A stretch of 64,000 bases of DNA from NCBI GenBank assembly GCA_017617235.1, contig JAFZWQ010000032.1, forward strand, positions 62,001-126,000. Reading direction: 5' to 3'. This document shows positions 50,573 to 59,407 of this stretch, piece by piece. The notes beneath the pieces are model-generated. The model was not told the origin of the DNA. It did not search any database and saw nothing but the letters and a program-made list of their open reading frames with translations. The translations under genes and the position numbers were made by a program. This DNA is from Bacteroidaceae bacterium. GTDB taxonomy: Bacteria; Bacteroidota; Bacteroidia; Bacteroidales; Bacteroidaceae. Position 1 is the stretch's first letter. Each line of letters starts with the position of its first letter.

Positions 50573-51514
50573 ATGAGACGCTTCCTTTTACGTTTATCTC
50601 TGTTCCTTCTCCCCATCTGCATCGTTACTGTCGCTGCCGAGATTTATGTGCGCCATATTCCAAACAGCTACCGTATCAAGCAACAACTTCTGGACAGTAT
50701 GGGTGACAGTGTGGAGACCATTATACTAGGCAACAGTCATGCCTATAGCGGTATACGCCCCGAACTTCTTCCAGGTATAAGCATCAATTTGGCGAATGTC
50801 TCACAAACTACAAATCTAGATTTGATTCTTCTAAAACAATGCATCCAACGTTACCCAAACTTGCATAATGTTATCGCAGTATTCGACAACTCAAATCTAT
50901 GCGACAAACACATGGAAGAGACTGACGAATGGTTCCGCATCACCTATTATACCTTATATATGAAACGGCTGGGCGGACACAATCCCTGGCTCTCGCGCTA
51001 CGGTCTTGAACTATTACATTTCCAAAGTTTCCAAGGCAAAATAAAAAAATGGCTTCAACAGCATCGCCCCGACTGTACTCCTCTTGGTTGGGATACCGAT
51101 AATAGTTGGGCTGCCCTCAGAGATTTGGAAGCAGAGCGTGCACAACATCAAACTGTGGCCGAATGGGATAGTCTGAGGACTTTAAACACTCTTGGTCGGC
51201 ACAAAATACAGGACGAATCGGCTGTCGAACAGAACATTTGCGACATCGAGCAGATAGCACAACTCTGCCAACAACATGGCATACGTCTGCTGCTACTCTG
51301 TACCCCCGTGCGGCCTGACTACGCTTCTGGGATTCCGGCTCGACAGCAACAGCTCATCCAGCAGACGCATAAGACCTGCAGCAAACGCTATGGTGCCATA
51401 TCCATTGACCTCAGCCGCGATACCACCTTTACGGATTCCGAGTACTTCGACCCCGACCATTTAACCCATGCCGGAGCAACACACCTTACCCGCATCCTGA
51501 ACAAAAAGATATGA
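50573..51514 (+). CDS. SGNH-like acyltransferase partner of the MBOAT protein
   Basis: A protein of 313 residues from the ATG at 50573, one base after the MBOAT stop. An N-terminal membrane/signal segment (about 5-25) precedes an SGNH-like domain: the Ser block 'IILGNSHAYSGIRPELLPG' (about 52-70), an Asn in 'NANVSQTTNLD' (block-like) and the final 'YFDPDHLTHAGATHLTRIL' with the D-x-x-H pair. Such AlgX/PatB-like proteins take the acyl group from the MBOAT protein outside the membrane and pass it to the glycan. Its codon use (more aat, ctt) is less biased than that of the MBOAT gene. Confidence 0.8.
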   Translation: MRRFLLRLSLFLLPICIVTVAAEIYVRHIPNSYRIKQQLLDSMGDSVETIILGNSHAYSGIRPELLPGISINLANVSQTTNLDLILLKQCIQRYPNLHNVIAVFDNSNLCDKHMEETDEWFRITYYTLYMKRLGGHNPWLSRYGLELLHFQSFQGKIKKWLQQHRPDCTPLGWDTDNSWAALRDLEAERAQHQTVAEWDSLRTLNTLGRHKIQDESAVEQNICDIEQIAQLCQQHGIRLLLLCTPVRPDYASGIPARQQQLIQQTHKTCSKRYGAISIDLSRDTTFTDSEYFDPDHLTHAGATHLTRILNKKI

Positions 51515-51518
51515 AAGT

Positions 51519-51550
51519 AAGAGGGTCGCAGCGAATGCCACGACCCTCTT
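51519..51550. terminator. Terminator hairpin between converging genes
   Basis: The perfect arms AAGAGGGTCG (51519-51528) and CGACCCTCTT (51541-51550) have a 12-base loop. It sits between the SGNH gene (ends 51514) and the leftward secreted-protein gene (ends 51578). On the minus strand a T-rich stretch follows, so it probably serves mainly the leftward gene. Confidence 0.75.
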
Positions 51551-51577
51551 GCATATCCACAATTTGTGGGAGTTTCC

Positions 51578-54500
51578 TTACTTTATCATAAGTTTCTTGC
51601 CACCAACGATGTAGAGACCCTTAACAGCCTTTGCCACACGCTGACCAGCAATGTTGTAAATGGCAACAGGAGCCTTTGCGGTATCTGCATCCACGCCCTG
51701 AACGGCAACGGGAGCTTCCTCGTTACCAAGATAGAGGAGCTGGAAGTTGTCGAAGATGGTCCAGTCATCACCGATGTGCTGTTCCTTCAACAAGCCCAGA
51801 CGCAGGGTTTCACCGGCCTTAATCTGGAGGTTAACCTGGTTCCAATAGATGTCCATTTCGGCATATTCACCGAATGAGCTCATGGTGTTGGGAATATAGA
51901 ACGCTTCCTCATCTGCATAGGCGACAGAAATCTCGCCGTCAGTAGCCATCGAGCCAGTCTCCAGAACGCCACTTTCGTCCTCGCGCTGCAGAATATTCTT
52001 CAGGGCTGCACTATAGGAGGCAGACTCGGTGCGGGCATACAGGAGCACGTTCTTACCATAATCGGGATCAGCAGTCAGACTGTCGGCATTAGCCTTAGCC
52101 GCACCTGCACGATAGAAGCCCTGTACACGCAAGGTATAGTAACCCTCGGCCAGTCCCTTCAAAGTCTGGTAAATCTCGAAGTTGTTGTTGTTATAGAACT
52201 CACAAGCGGGATTACCATCCAAACCGCCTGTAGCAATACCATTGCCACCGTCGTAGGAATAAGTCCAACCAGCAACGCCCTTTTCATCCGTTGCAGGGTC
52301 GATGAATCCATTGTTGTAGATGGCTGCAGAAATGTCACCGGGTTCATCCAAGCTGGCGTTTTCCAGCACGGGATACTGCACGAATGCAGCCCAACCGTCC
52401 TTGATTCCGTCGATGTATTCCTGCATCTTAGCATTGCTTGCAATACCACCGTCGTCTTCATAATTCTCACCAATCTCGTCCATCAAAGCGGTATAAGCAG
52501 GCTCGTCACTCTCTACGTCGGCCATCAGCTCGCTATAAAGCTCGTAGCGCTCTACCAAAATCTGGTACAGGCTGTCGGACTGCTGGGCATAGGCAATAGC
52601 CTCTTCGTACTGAGCCATCACTGCCATCAAAGCATCCAGCGAGTTGACATCAGCATTTTCGTGAGCCGCCTTGGCAGCCTCAATCTTATTATCGGCCTCA
52701 GCCACCATCTTCACTTCATCCTGCAGGGCCTCAGCCTCTTCCTTCATAGCATCCAGTACATCAGCCACATCGGCGGCAGTAGGAGCATTATAGGTAATAG
52801 AGAAAGAGTACCATACCGTCCAGGCATTGCCCTCCATGTTGGCACCAGTGATACCGAAGGTGAGTTCGCCATTCTGGGGAACGACAGTGGATACAGACTT
52901 CTGAACCAAATCGGTGTACTTTTCGTCTGTGAAGATACCATAGGCGGCCTCCTGAGAGTTGGGCAGATATACAGATTCGTTAATAAGTGCCCACTTATCA
53001 ACAGCCTCTTCACTGGCCAGTACAGCCACATTGGTCAGGCCAGTCTTGGCAGCACCTGCAAACAGAGAAGCCTCAGGAGTATTGGTCTCGTCGTAGTTGG
53101 CAAGGTTCGTGGCATTATCGGCAGTACGGAAGAATGCTTTGGTGGTGAGGGTGTACTTACCCACGGGCAGACCGCTGATGGTGCGGCTTACCTTGAACGA
53201 GTTGACAGCACTACCCGACCATACCTCGGCCGTACCATACTGAGTCTTGAAGGTACCGTCGCCCTCCTTCGTCCAAAGCTTATCGGGAACATCACCACCA
53301 GAATAAGCTGTGGTACTATAGGTATAAGCCAACTGCTCGAAGAGCGGAGTGATGTCGAGGTCCTTTGTAAGTATCTGACCAGCTGCTACAGCAGCATCCC
53401 ATTGTTTCTGTACACCGTCCTTGATGGCGGGTTCCAGGCTGGCAATCTCTGCTTCAATCTCTGCAGTGGTCCAATCCAGATTATTCAGAGCGCTGTTCAC
53501 ATCATCGAGCATATCGCTCAACACCTTGTTTAACTCAGGATACTCCTGCTCGTTGTACTTCTTGTAAGCAGCTGTAAGCTCGTTATTGTAGAATGAACGC
53601 AGGTTGGCGTATGCTGCAATGCTGGCATTCACCTCAGGCAACAGAGCCTTGATGGCTTCCGTAGCGGCCTTGTTTGCCTCATCGTCGGTGCTCTGAGCAG
53701 AAACCAGTGCCTGACCAGCATCAACGGCATCCTCCAGCTGACGGCGCAGGTCAACATTGAACTCCTCGCTCAGCAACTTGTTGGCACCAGAAACGGTGGC
53801 ATTCAGGCTGAGCAGAGAGGCATTGATGCCAGTGCCCACATAAATCAGAGAGAAACCATCGACAAACAGGTGAGGCATGTTGCCAGAACCGGTGTTCGTA
53901 GATGTGTAACCCAGGGTGAAATGACCTGTGGTTTCATCATCCAACTCGAATTCAATGGTCTCGCTAGTCCACTTACCTACGGGGAACTTCTTGGTCGTGC
54001 CCAGATATTCCGTACCATCGCTGGTAATGAAGCCTATCAAGTTCTTCTCCACATCATTGGCACCACCGGCATTGTAATAGGAAATACCCACGGTGTACTT
54101 ACCGGCAGGAAGGGTAACATCCTGAGTGTACTGGGCCGTAGCCGTCCAGCAGGTTACAATACCCAGCAGATTACCTTCGGTGCGTCCATCGGACATTTCG
54201 TTGGGTACCAGGAACTGCTTACCACCCAAGAAAGCGCCACTACCAATAGCAAACACGCCACCGGCAGGACCGTCCTTCTTCATTACATTAGGAGTCCAAC
54301 CCTCTACAGGCAGCAAGCTGAAGTTATCCGTAGAAACCCCATTACCTGCACAGTCCTTACCATAGGTGCAGATGCCGCCCTCGACGGGTTCACCCTCAGA
54401 GAAGTGAGGATTGATAATAAATGCCTCGGACAGGTCAGTCAGACCAGCTTCGTTGCGTGCTTTCTGCTCTTCAAGGGCTTTCAGCACATCATCAAGTGTA

Positions 54501-55384
54501 GCATTGGGATTGTTATAGACGGTTTCGGCAGGAACTGTATCAACTCCATACATCTGGCCCAGTTCAATAGCTGCTAGCAGTTCTTCCTTGGCCTCATCGA
54601 TAGCCTTTTGGTCGATGTAAGTAGAAGAAATCTGATAAAGCTTTACATTATCAGCAAACAAATGGGGAACACTACCAGAACCAGCACCGAAACTCATACC
54701 CAGACATACCTGACCGGCAGTTTCAGCCGTAAGACGGAAGATAATGGTATCGTTCTGCCATTCGCTGGGGTTGAATGTCTTCTTCGTAGAAGTATACGAA
54801 GTACCGTTGGCTACGAAACCATTGTAGTTTGCCGTCAGCTCACCAGTACCCGAAGCATTGTAGAGCTTTACAATCATCATGTAGTCGCCAGCGGGCAGGG
54901 TAACATCCTGGGTGTACTTCATCTGAGCGCCCCATACGGCAATGTAACCCAAGCACTGACCATCCTCGGAAACCTCATCGCCATAGAAAGGAGCATAGTA
55001 TGCGCCACCCAAACCGGGCTGTTCATCGAGGTTTGCCTCAGGATCGAGATAAGCATAGATACCGCCAGCCTTGGCATTAGCTTCGTCCGTACGCTGAGTA
55101 GAGCCAGAATTCTGCATAACCTTGATGTTGTCGGAAGGGCAGTTTGCGGTCCAACCAATTACAGGCTGCATGCCAAACAAGCACTCGCCACCGGCTCCGG
55201 CACCTTCGTCGGCCATGTCGTAGTCATACGTGCAAATCTTCACCGTTACAGGGTCGCCCTGGCTGAAGTCAGCATTCTGGAGCTTCGAGGTAACGTCTGA
55301 AACGATGGTAGGTGCGTTCTGGCCGAAGGAAGCCATTGCACACATCCCAATGAACAGGGATACGAGTAGTCGTCTTTTCATCAT
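51578..55384 (-). CDS. Very large secreted multimodule protein with CBM-like repeats
   Basis: A protein of 1268 residues with a signal peptide (MMKRRLLVSLFIGMCAMASFG). Residues about 33-255 and 325-515 are homologous beta-sandwich modules ('NADFSQGDPVTVKICTYDY' and 'NPHFSEGEPVEGGICTYGK'; both with 'YTQDVTLPAGxY' and 'PHLFxDxxxL'), resembling galactose-binding-like CBMs. Two more related modules are near 690-880 and 1030-1235, separated by helical FIVAR-like linkers rich in Glu/Ala. The tail 'IYNIAGQRVAKAVKGLYIVGGKKLMIK' is shared with other secreted proteins here. No catalytic domain is visible. It is probably surface-attached and glycan-binding; ligand unknown. Confidence 0.75.
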   Translation of the reverse strand: MMKRRLLVSLFIGMCAMASFGQNAPTIVSDVTSKLQNADFSQGDPVTVKICTYDYDMADEGAGAGGECLFGMQPVIGWTANCPSDNIKVMQNSGSTQRTDEANAKAGGIYAYLDPEANLDEQPGLGGAYYAPFYGDEVSEDGQCLGYIAVWGAQMKYTQDVTLPAGDYMMIVKLYNASGTGELTANYNGFVANGTSYTSTKKTFNPSEWQNDTIIFRLTAETAGQVCLGMSFGAGSGSVPHLFADNVKLYQISSTYIDQKAIDEAKEELLAAIELGQMYGVDTVPAETVYNNPNATLDDVLKALEEQKARNEAGLTDLSEAFIINPHFSEGEPVEGGICTYGKDCAGNGVSTDNFSLLPVEGWTPNVMKKDGPAGGVFAIGSGAFLGGKQFLVPNEMSDGRTEGNLLGIVTCWTATAQYTQDVTLPAGKYTVGISYYNAGGANDVEKNLIGFITSDGTEYLGTTKKFPVGKWTSETIEFELDDETTGHFTLGYTSTNTGSGNMPHLFVDGFSLIYVGTGINASLLSLNATVSGANKLLSEEFNVDLRRQLEDAVDAGQALVSAQSTDDEANKAATEAIKALLPEVNASIAAYANLRSFYNNELTAAYKKYNEQEYPELNKVLSDMLDDVNSALNNLDWTTAEIEAEIASLEPAIKDGVQKQWDAAVAAGQILTKDLDITPLFEQLAYTYSTTAYSGGDVPDKLWTKEGDGTFKTQYGTAEVWSGSAVNSFKVSRTISGLPVGKYTLTTKAFFRTADNATNLANYDETNTPEASLFAGAAKTGLTNVAVLASEEAVDKWALINESVYLPNSQEAAYGIFTDEKYTDLVQKSVSTVVPQNGELTFGITGANMEGNAWTVWYSFSITYNAPTAADVADVLDAMKEEAEALQDEVKMVAEADNKIEAAKAAHENADVNSLDALMAVMAQYEEAIAYAQQSDSLYQILVERYELYSELMADVESDEPAYTALMDEIGENYEDDGGIASNAKMQEYIDGIKDGWAAFVQYPVLENASLDEPGDISAAIYNNGFIDPATDEKGVAGWTYSYDGGNGIATGGLDGNPACEFYNNNNFEIYQTLKGLAEGYYTLRVQGFYRAGAAKANADSLTADPDYGKNVLLYARTESASYSAALKNILQREDESGVLETGSMATDGEISVAYADEEAFYIPNTMSSFGEYAEMDIYWNQVNLQIKAGETLRLGLLKEQHIGDDWTIFDNFQLLYLGNEEAPVAVQGVDADTAKAPVAIYNIAGQRVAKAVKGLYIVGGKKLMIK

Positions 55385-55435
55385 TAAATTAGTTTAATTG
55401 GTTAATAAATAGATTGTTTACATCATAAGTTTATT

Positions 55436-55852
55436 TCAAAATTGCCACCATGAGCGTTTCTTACTCTTGTGGCGGTATTCTTCGTCGCTGAAGAGGACCT
55501 CTTCCAGCGTCTTGTGTTTCTTTATAATCTCATAGATAGTTCCCCAATCGAGCATTCCACCCACGTTTCGGTCATCAATGAAAATATCAGCCTTTATTTT
55601 ACGACTGTAAAAAGGTTCGCTGCTGTCTTCTCCTGGATAGGTTTTGTTCACAGCATAGAATTCTACTCCACGTTCGCGGCACCAAGCAATAGCCTCCTCC
55701 AACTCCTTGCCTTGTCGCACGGTCCACAATACCAGTTGGTGTCCTTCGTTAAGTAACATCCGCAGCGTATCTGTAGCAAACGGCATCTCGTTACCAATCT
55801 GAGGATATCGGTCGCGTACTATCGTCCCGTCGAAATCTACTGCAATTATCAT
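55436..55852 (-). CDS. Small HAD-family phosphatase
   Basis: A protein of 138 residues. Motif I is A-V-D-F-D-G-T-I at 4-11, with the nucleophile Asp; motif II lies in 'LVLWTVRQG'; the basic residue is probably in 'YSRKIKADIFIDDRNVGG', which also carries motif IV acids. It is a capless HAD of the size of the BT0820-type Bacteroides proteins. The substrate is unknown. It starts 25 bases after the rny stop and may share its transcript. Confidence 0.8.
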   Translation of the reverse strand: MIIAVDFDGTIVRDRYPQIGNEMPFATDTLRMLLNEGHQLVLWTVRQGKELEEAIAWCRERGVEFYAVNKTYPGEDSSEPFYSRKIKADIFIDDRNVGGMLDWGTIYEIIKKHKTLEEVLFSDEEYRHKSKKRSWWQF

Positions 55853-55877
55853 GGATGTATTTGAATTTTACTATTTA

Positions 55878-57437
55878 CTATTTTGCATAACTTACAGAAC
55901 GGACCTCACGAATGACGGTAATCTTCACCTGTCCAGGATAGGTCATCTCGTTCTGTATTTTCGTTGCAATCTCACCCGACAGTTTCTCCGTATCCTGGTC
56001 GCTAATCTTATCGGCTCCCACAATGACACGCAGTTCACGTCCTGCTTGGATGGCATAGGTCTTAGTGACACCCGCATAAGACATAGCAATGTTTTCAAGG
56101 TCCTTCAGTCGCTTAATATAGGCTTCGGCGATTTCGCGACGGGCACCTGGACGAGCTCCGCTGATAGCATCGCACACCTGAACGATGGGAGCTATCAGGG
56201 TTTCCATCTCCATCTCCTCGTGGTGGGCACCGATGGCATTGCAGATATCAGGTTTCTCCTTGTATTGCTCAGCCAACTTAGCTCCATAGAGTGCATGTGG
56301 TGTTTCGGGGTCTTCATCGGGTACCTTACCTATATCGTGCAGCAGACCGGCACGCTTTGCCTTCTTAGGATTCAGTCCCAGCTCTGCAGCCATTACTGCA
56401 CAAAGGTTTGCTGTTTCACGAGAGTGCATGAGCAGGTTCTGTCCATACGAAGAACGATATTTCATCTTTCCAATCAGGCGAAGCAATTCAGGATGTAAAC
56501 CATGTACACCCAAATCGATGGCTGTACGCTTACCGGTCTCCATGATTTCCTCATCGATTTGCTTTTTCACCTTCGCCACGACCTCTTCGATGCGTGCCGG
56601 GTGAATACGACCATCTGCCACCAACTGGTGAAGAGAAAGACGAGCAATCTCGCGACGGACGGGGTCGAAACCACTGATTACAATAGCCTCTGGTGTATCA
56701 TCGACCACGATTTCAGTTCCTGTTGCAGCTTCCAAGGCACGGATATTGCGTCCTTCGCGACCAATTACACGTCCCTTCACATCGTCGTTATCCAAATGGA
56801 ATACAGTAACGCTGTTCTCGACAGCCGTTTCCGTAGCTACACGCTGAATGGTTTGAATGACGATTCGCTTAGCTTCCTTGTTGGCCGTCATTTTGGCCTC
56901 GTCCATAATATCGTTGATATATGCCTGAGCCTGTGTCTTTGCTTCATCCTTCAAGCTTTCCACCAGGCGTTCACGGGCCTCCTCGACACTCAAGCCAGAA
57001 ACCTCCTCCAGACGAGTACGCTCCTGTTCGACCAAGCTGTCCATGCGCTGTAACAGTTCCTGTTCTTTGTGTTCAAGAGCAGCCTGCTGATTTTCCAATC
57101 TCTGGCGAGAGCTCTCCAGTTCCTGCTTCCTGCGATTCAGTTCGTCCTGACGCTGGTTAAGGCTTTGTTCACGCTGCTTGATGCGGTTTTCGCCTTGCTG
57201 TATCTGCTGGTTGCGCTGCTGCACTTCCTTCTCTAATTCAGCTTTTTTATTGAGGAATTTCTCCTTTACTTCGAGAAGTTTCTTCTGCTTGATGACCTCG
57301 GCTTCGTTTTCGGCCTGCTGTCGAGCCTGACTTTCCAGACCCTTCATTTTAGCAGGTAAGAGAGCACGGAAGAAGTACACGGCCCATAATCCAACGATAA
57401 TCAAGGCGGCACTTACGGCTATTATTATTTCTACCAT
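55878..57437 (-). CDS. rny: Ribonuclease Y
   Basis: A 519-residue membrane-anchored endoribonuclease that starts decay of many mRNAs. An N-terminal helix (about 2-24) is followed by a long Glu/Gln-rich coiled coil (about 30-150), a KH domain with the G-x-x-G loop in '[14 protein letters not shown]' (about 217-230) and an HD domain with '[20 protein letters not shown]', '[24 protein letters not shown]' (the H-D pair) and '[12 protein letters not shown]' (about 335-440). Length and order match the family. It lies downstream of zapA with 133 bases that include a terminator-like hairpin. Confidence 0.95.
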   Translation of the reverse strand: MVEIIIAVSAALIIVGLWAVYFFRALLPAKMKGLESQARQQAENEAEVIKQKKLLEVKEKFLNKKAELEKEVQQRNQQIQQGENRIKQREQSLNQRQDELNRRKQELESSRQRLENQQAALEHKEQELLQRMDSLVEQERTRLEEVSGLSVEEARERLVESLKDEAKTQAQAYINDIMDEAKMTANKEAKRIVIQTIQRVATETAVENSVTVFHLDNDDVKGRVIGREGRNIRALEAATGTEIVVDDTPEAIVISGFDPVRREIARLSLHQLVADGRIHPARIEEVVAKVKKQIDEEIMETGKRTAIDLGVHGLHPELLRLIGKMKYRSSYGQNLLMHSRETANLCAVMAAELGLNPKKAKRAGLLHDIGKVPDEDPETPHALYGAKLAEQYKEKPDICNAIGAHHEEMEMETLIAPIVQVCDAISGARPGARREIAEAYIKRLKDLENIAMSYAGVTKTYAIQAGRELRVIVGADKISDQDTEKLSGEIATKIQNEMTYPGQVKITVIREVRSVSYAK

Positions 57438-57570
57438 AATGTTTTTAAGTTGTTAATTTGTTAAAAACGCTCCCAACATAGACTTATAAGAACAGACGAG
57501 CTGCTCCAAAAAGCATGTGGTGCGTTGTAAATTGTTCTCAATTATTTCCATCGGCATCGAGGGCATTGTC
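57438..57570 (-). ncRNA. zapA-rny intergenic hairpin: terminator or small RNA candidate
   Basis: Between the zapA stop and the rny start the minus strand can form a long hairpin: AACGCACC.ACAT pairs with ATGT..GG.GCGTT (arms 57515-57526 and 57466-57479), with an about 35-base top containing GGAGCAGCTCGTC. It ends in a T run at 57467-57463. That is a terminator-like structure; the position just downstream of zapA is also where 6S RNA lies in Proteobacteria. The sequence alone cannot decide between the two. Confidence 0.35.
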
Positions 57571-57861
57571 TCAATCCAAAGCCTGCTCCACCTCTTCCAC
57601 AAGTGCAGCAAGAGCCTTTTGAATGGGCTCCGAGTCTGTTTCGTTTTCTATGCGCTTGAGGCGCACTGCAACATCCAGAGCCATCATAAGAAGGTACATC
57701 TCGTTACCTTGATGAGGATATTTCGACGCATAATAACTGAAACGGCTGTTTATGAGTTTTTCTGCTTCTCGGTAGATATACTCATCACTGCGCTCCACTA
57801 CCATTGGAAGTGTGCGCGTGCCAAATTTCAGTGTTATCGATAGAGGATCGCTCAGTGCCAT
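57571..57861 (-). CDS. zapA: Cell division protein ZapA
   Basis: A 96-residue protein. 'ITLKFGTRTLPMVVERSDEYIYREAEKLINSRF' (about 9-41) and 'YLLMMALDVAVRLKRIENE' (about 55-73), followed by a short coiled coil, match ZapA, which bundles FtsZ filaments and strengthens the Z-ring. It starts 12 bases after a small coiled-coil gene that is likely its partner. Confidence 0.85.
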   Translation of the reverse strand: MALSDPLSITLKFGTRTLPMVVERSDEYIYREAEKLINSRFSYYASKYPHQGNEMYLLMMALDVAVRLKRIENETDSEPIQKALAALVEEVEQALD

Positions 57862-57872
57862 AGTATTATTTT

Positions 57873-58166
57873 TTAGGCTTTAAGTAGAGCGATACATTTG
57901 TCCACTTCTCGCACCAGATGGTTCAACCGCTGACGGGCATTGCGTGTATCGCTGTCGCTCAACTCGAGCATGCGGGCCATCTTCAGATTGGCATATTGCT
58001 GCGCTATTTCCTCGCGTTCTTTTTCCAGTTTCCGGGCACGCGAGTCACGCTCATCGATTTGTTGTTTCAAGTCAGAAATTTGCTCTCGCAAACCCTTGTC
58101 TTGCAGAATAAGCTGCCGAACACGAGTTTCGAGTTTGTGCAATATCTCTTGTTCCTGATTCGTCAT
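57873..58166 (-). CDS. Small coiled-coil protein, possible ZapB-like partner
   Basis: A protein of 97 residues from the ATG at 58166. Almost entirely coiled coil (about 8-70, heptad pattern with 'LRVRQLILQDKGLREQIS' style registers and many Arg/Glu), ending 'NARQRLNHLVREVDKCIALLKA'. Its position directly before zapA, with a 12-base gap, suggests a divisome role. Many Bacteroidales have an unnamed coiled-coil gene at this position. I cannot assign a family name. Confidence 0.6.
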   Translation of the reverse strand: MTNQEQEILHKLETRVRQLILQDKGLREQISDLKQQIDERDSRARKLEKEREEIAQQYANLKMARMLELSDSDTRNARQRLNHLVREVDKCIALLKA

Positions 58167-58249
58167 AATGTTTACTTTATGCCAATCCGCTGACAAATAT
58201 AGTCAATTCTTTGCTTTTGACCAAATTTTTGCTCCAATTTAAGGCATTT

Positions 58250-58882
58250 TTATGCCTTTTCGTCCTCAATTTTGTTGCGGGGCTCCTTCTTGGCCAACAT
58301 TAATACGGTATGAGCGAACTCTACAATCCATGCTTCGCTATAGTTCAAGGTTCCCTGCGCCTTACGGATAGCCGCCACACTACGCTGCATTGCATTATCC
58401 TTCCAATTATTGCTGGTAAGCACATCATGAACAGTCTTTTCCGTCATCTGGCGCAATGCCTTGTGGAAGAATGAAGGAAGGCGCAATTTCCACTGCATGA
58501 GTTGTCCCATTGCCATCATTAGGTTCTGGCTAAAATCCTGGAATACAAGGAAATAGGTCTGCACATCCTGCGGAGTACGGCAACGCTTTTTTATGCTTTC
58601 ATCGATTTCCTGAAAGAACCCATCAGAAACTCCATACATCTCGTCGAGCATCTTTTGGGCACGTTTTTTCTCACCTACGCCCAATTTATTGTTCACCGTA
58701 GGAACCTTCAGGGTCTGCTTGAACACACGCAGGTCTGGGAATACTGCCAAATTGCTGATACCCAAACGGGAAGCCATAGTTGCCTGATAATATACACGGA
58801 TAAGTGTCATGAAGTCTTCCATTCCGCCAATCCGTATCTGCTCGGCCTGTTTGCGACCGAAAATCTTACTAAATATTGACAT
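58250..58882 (-). CDS. Conserved-looking soluble protein of unknown function
   Basis: A protein of 210 residues, mostly helical and with no signal peptide or membrane segment. It opens with 'MSIFSKIFGRKQAEQIRIGGMEDFMTLIRVYYQATMASRLGI' and contains 'LGVGEKKRAQKMLDEMYG' and 'FFQEIDESIKKRCRTPQDVQTYF'. I do not recognise a family. It overlaps the end of the upstream sugar-transferase-like gene by 14 bases, so they form one unit, probably with the same promoter (59285-59315). Confidence 0.6.
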   Translation of the reverse strand: MSIFSKIFGRKQAEQIRIGGMEDFMTLIRVYYQATMASRLGISNLAVFPDLRVFKQTLKVPTVNNKLGVGEKKRAQKMLDEMYGVSDGFFQEIDESIKKRCRTPQDVQTYFLVFQDFSQNLMMAMGQLMQWKLRLPSFFHKALRQMTEKTVHDVLTSNNWKDNAMQRSVAAIRKAQGTLNYSEAWIVEFAHTVLMLAKKEPRNKIEDEKA

Positions 58883-59252
58883 CGTTATCGTTATTTATTT
58901 TTACGGGTTCTATAAATTCTTCTTTTTCCTCAAGTTCCTCAGAGGGCTTCGGCTCGCCCTCGTCTATAGAGACATTAATATGGATAGGCATTTCACCTCG
59001 TAGAATATTGATTATCTGAGGAATACGTGCAATAAAAGATTCTTCATCACGAAGTCGAAAGCGATAGGCTAGAAACTGTTTTCCATCCGTTTGTATTCGA
59101 GGCCGCATAACTATCGCCGGGCCAGGGCTACGCCGTTTGGCTACAACTGCCACTACGATATAGATGAATGGAAAAATTGCAAGTAGGAATAAGAGACTGA
59201 AAACAATCTCAACAAAACGCTCGAACAAGCGGTGTATTTTATCTTTTATCAT
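58869..59252 (-). CDS. Truncated, degenerate bacterial sugar-transferase-like (PglC/WcaJ) protein
   Basis: A protein of 127 residues from the ATG at 59252. It has the plan of a monotopic phosphoglycosyl transferase: 'LFERFVEIVFSLLFLLAIFPFIYIVVAVVAKRRSPGPAIVMRPRIQTDGKQFLAYRFR' (membrane hairpin and nucleotide region), then 'ARIPQIINILRGEMP', which corresponds to the family's 'DELPQLWNVLKGEMS'. The catalytic Asp-Glu pair is replaced by Ala-Arg and the sequence is shorter than the about 200 residues normal for the family, with an acidic tail. Catalysis is unlikely. It may anchor or regulate something. It is the first gene of a two-gene unit. Confidence 0.6.
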   Translation of the reverse strand: MIKDKIHRLFERFVEIVFSLLFLLAIFPFIYIVVAVVAKRRSPGPAIVMRPRIQTDGKQFLAYRFRLRDEESFIARIPQIINILRGEMPIHINVSIDEGEPKPSEELEEKEEFIEPVKINNDNDVNI

Positions 59253-59284
59253 TTCTCTTCCGAACAATTATGCTTTTTAACACG

Positions 59285-59315
59285 CAAAATTAAACATAAA
59301 ACCCCATCCACACAA
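59285..59315 (-). promoter_or_regulatory. Promoter of the sugar-transferase-like unit
   Basis: On the minus strand, TTG (59315-59313), a 20-base spacer and TAATTTTG (59292-59285) match the consensus. The leader to the ATG at 59252 is about 25 bases. Confidence 0.7.
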
Positions 59316-59407
59316 TATTTTTCCTTATAAATATTAATAAGGTATATGTTTTTCGTATTGTTGTTTTCGGAAATGCAATAAAAAACGTAACTTTGTACCA
59401 CAGCATT

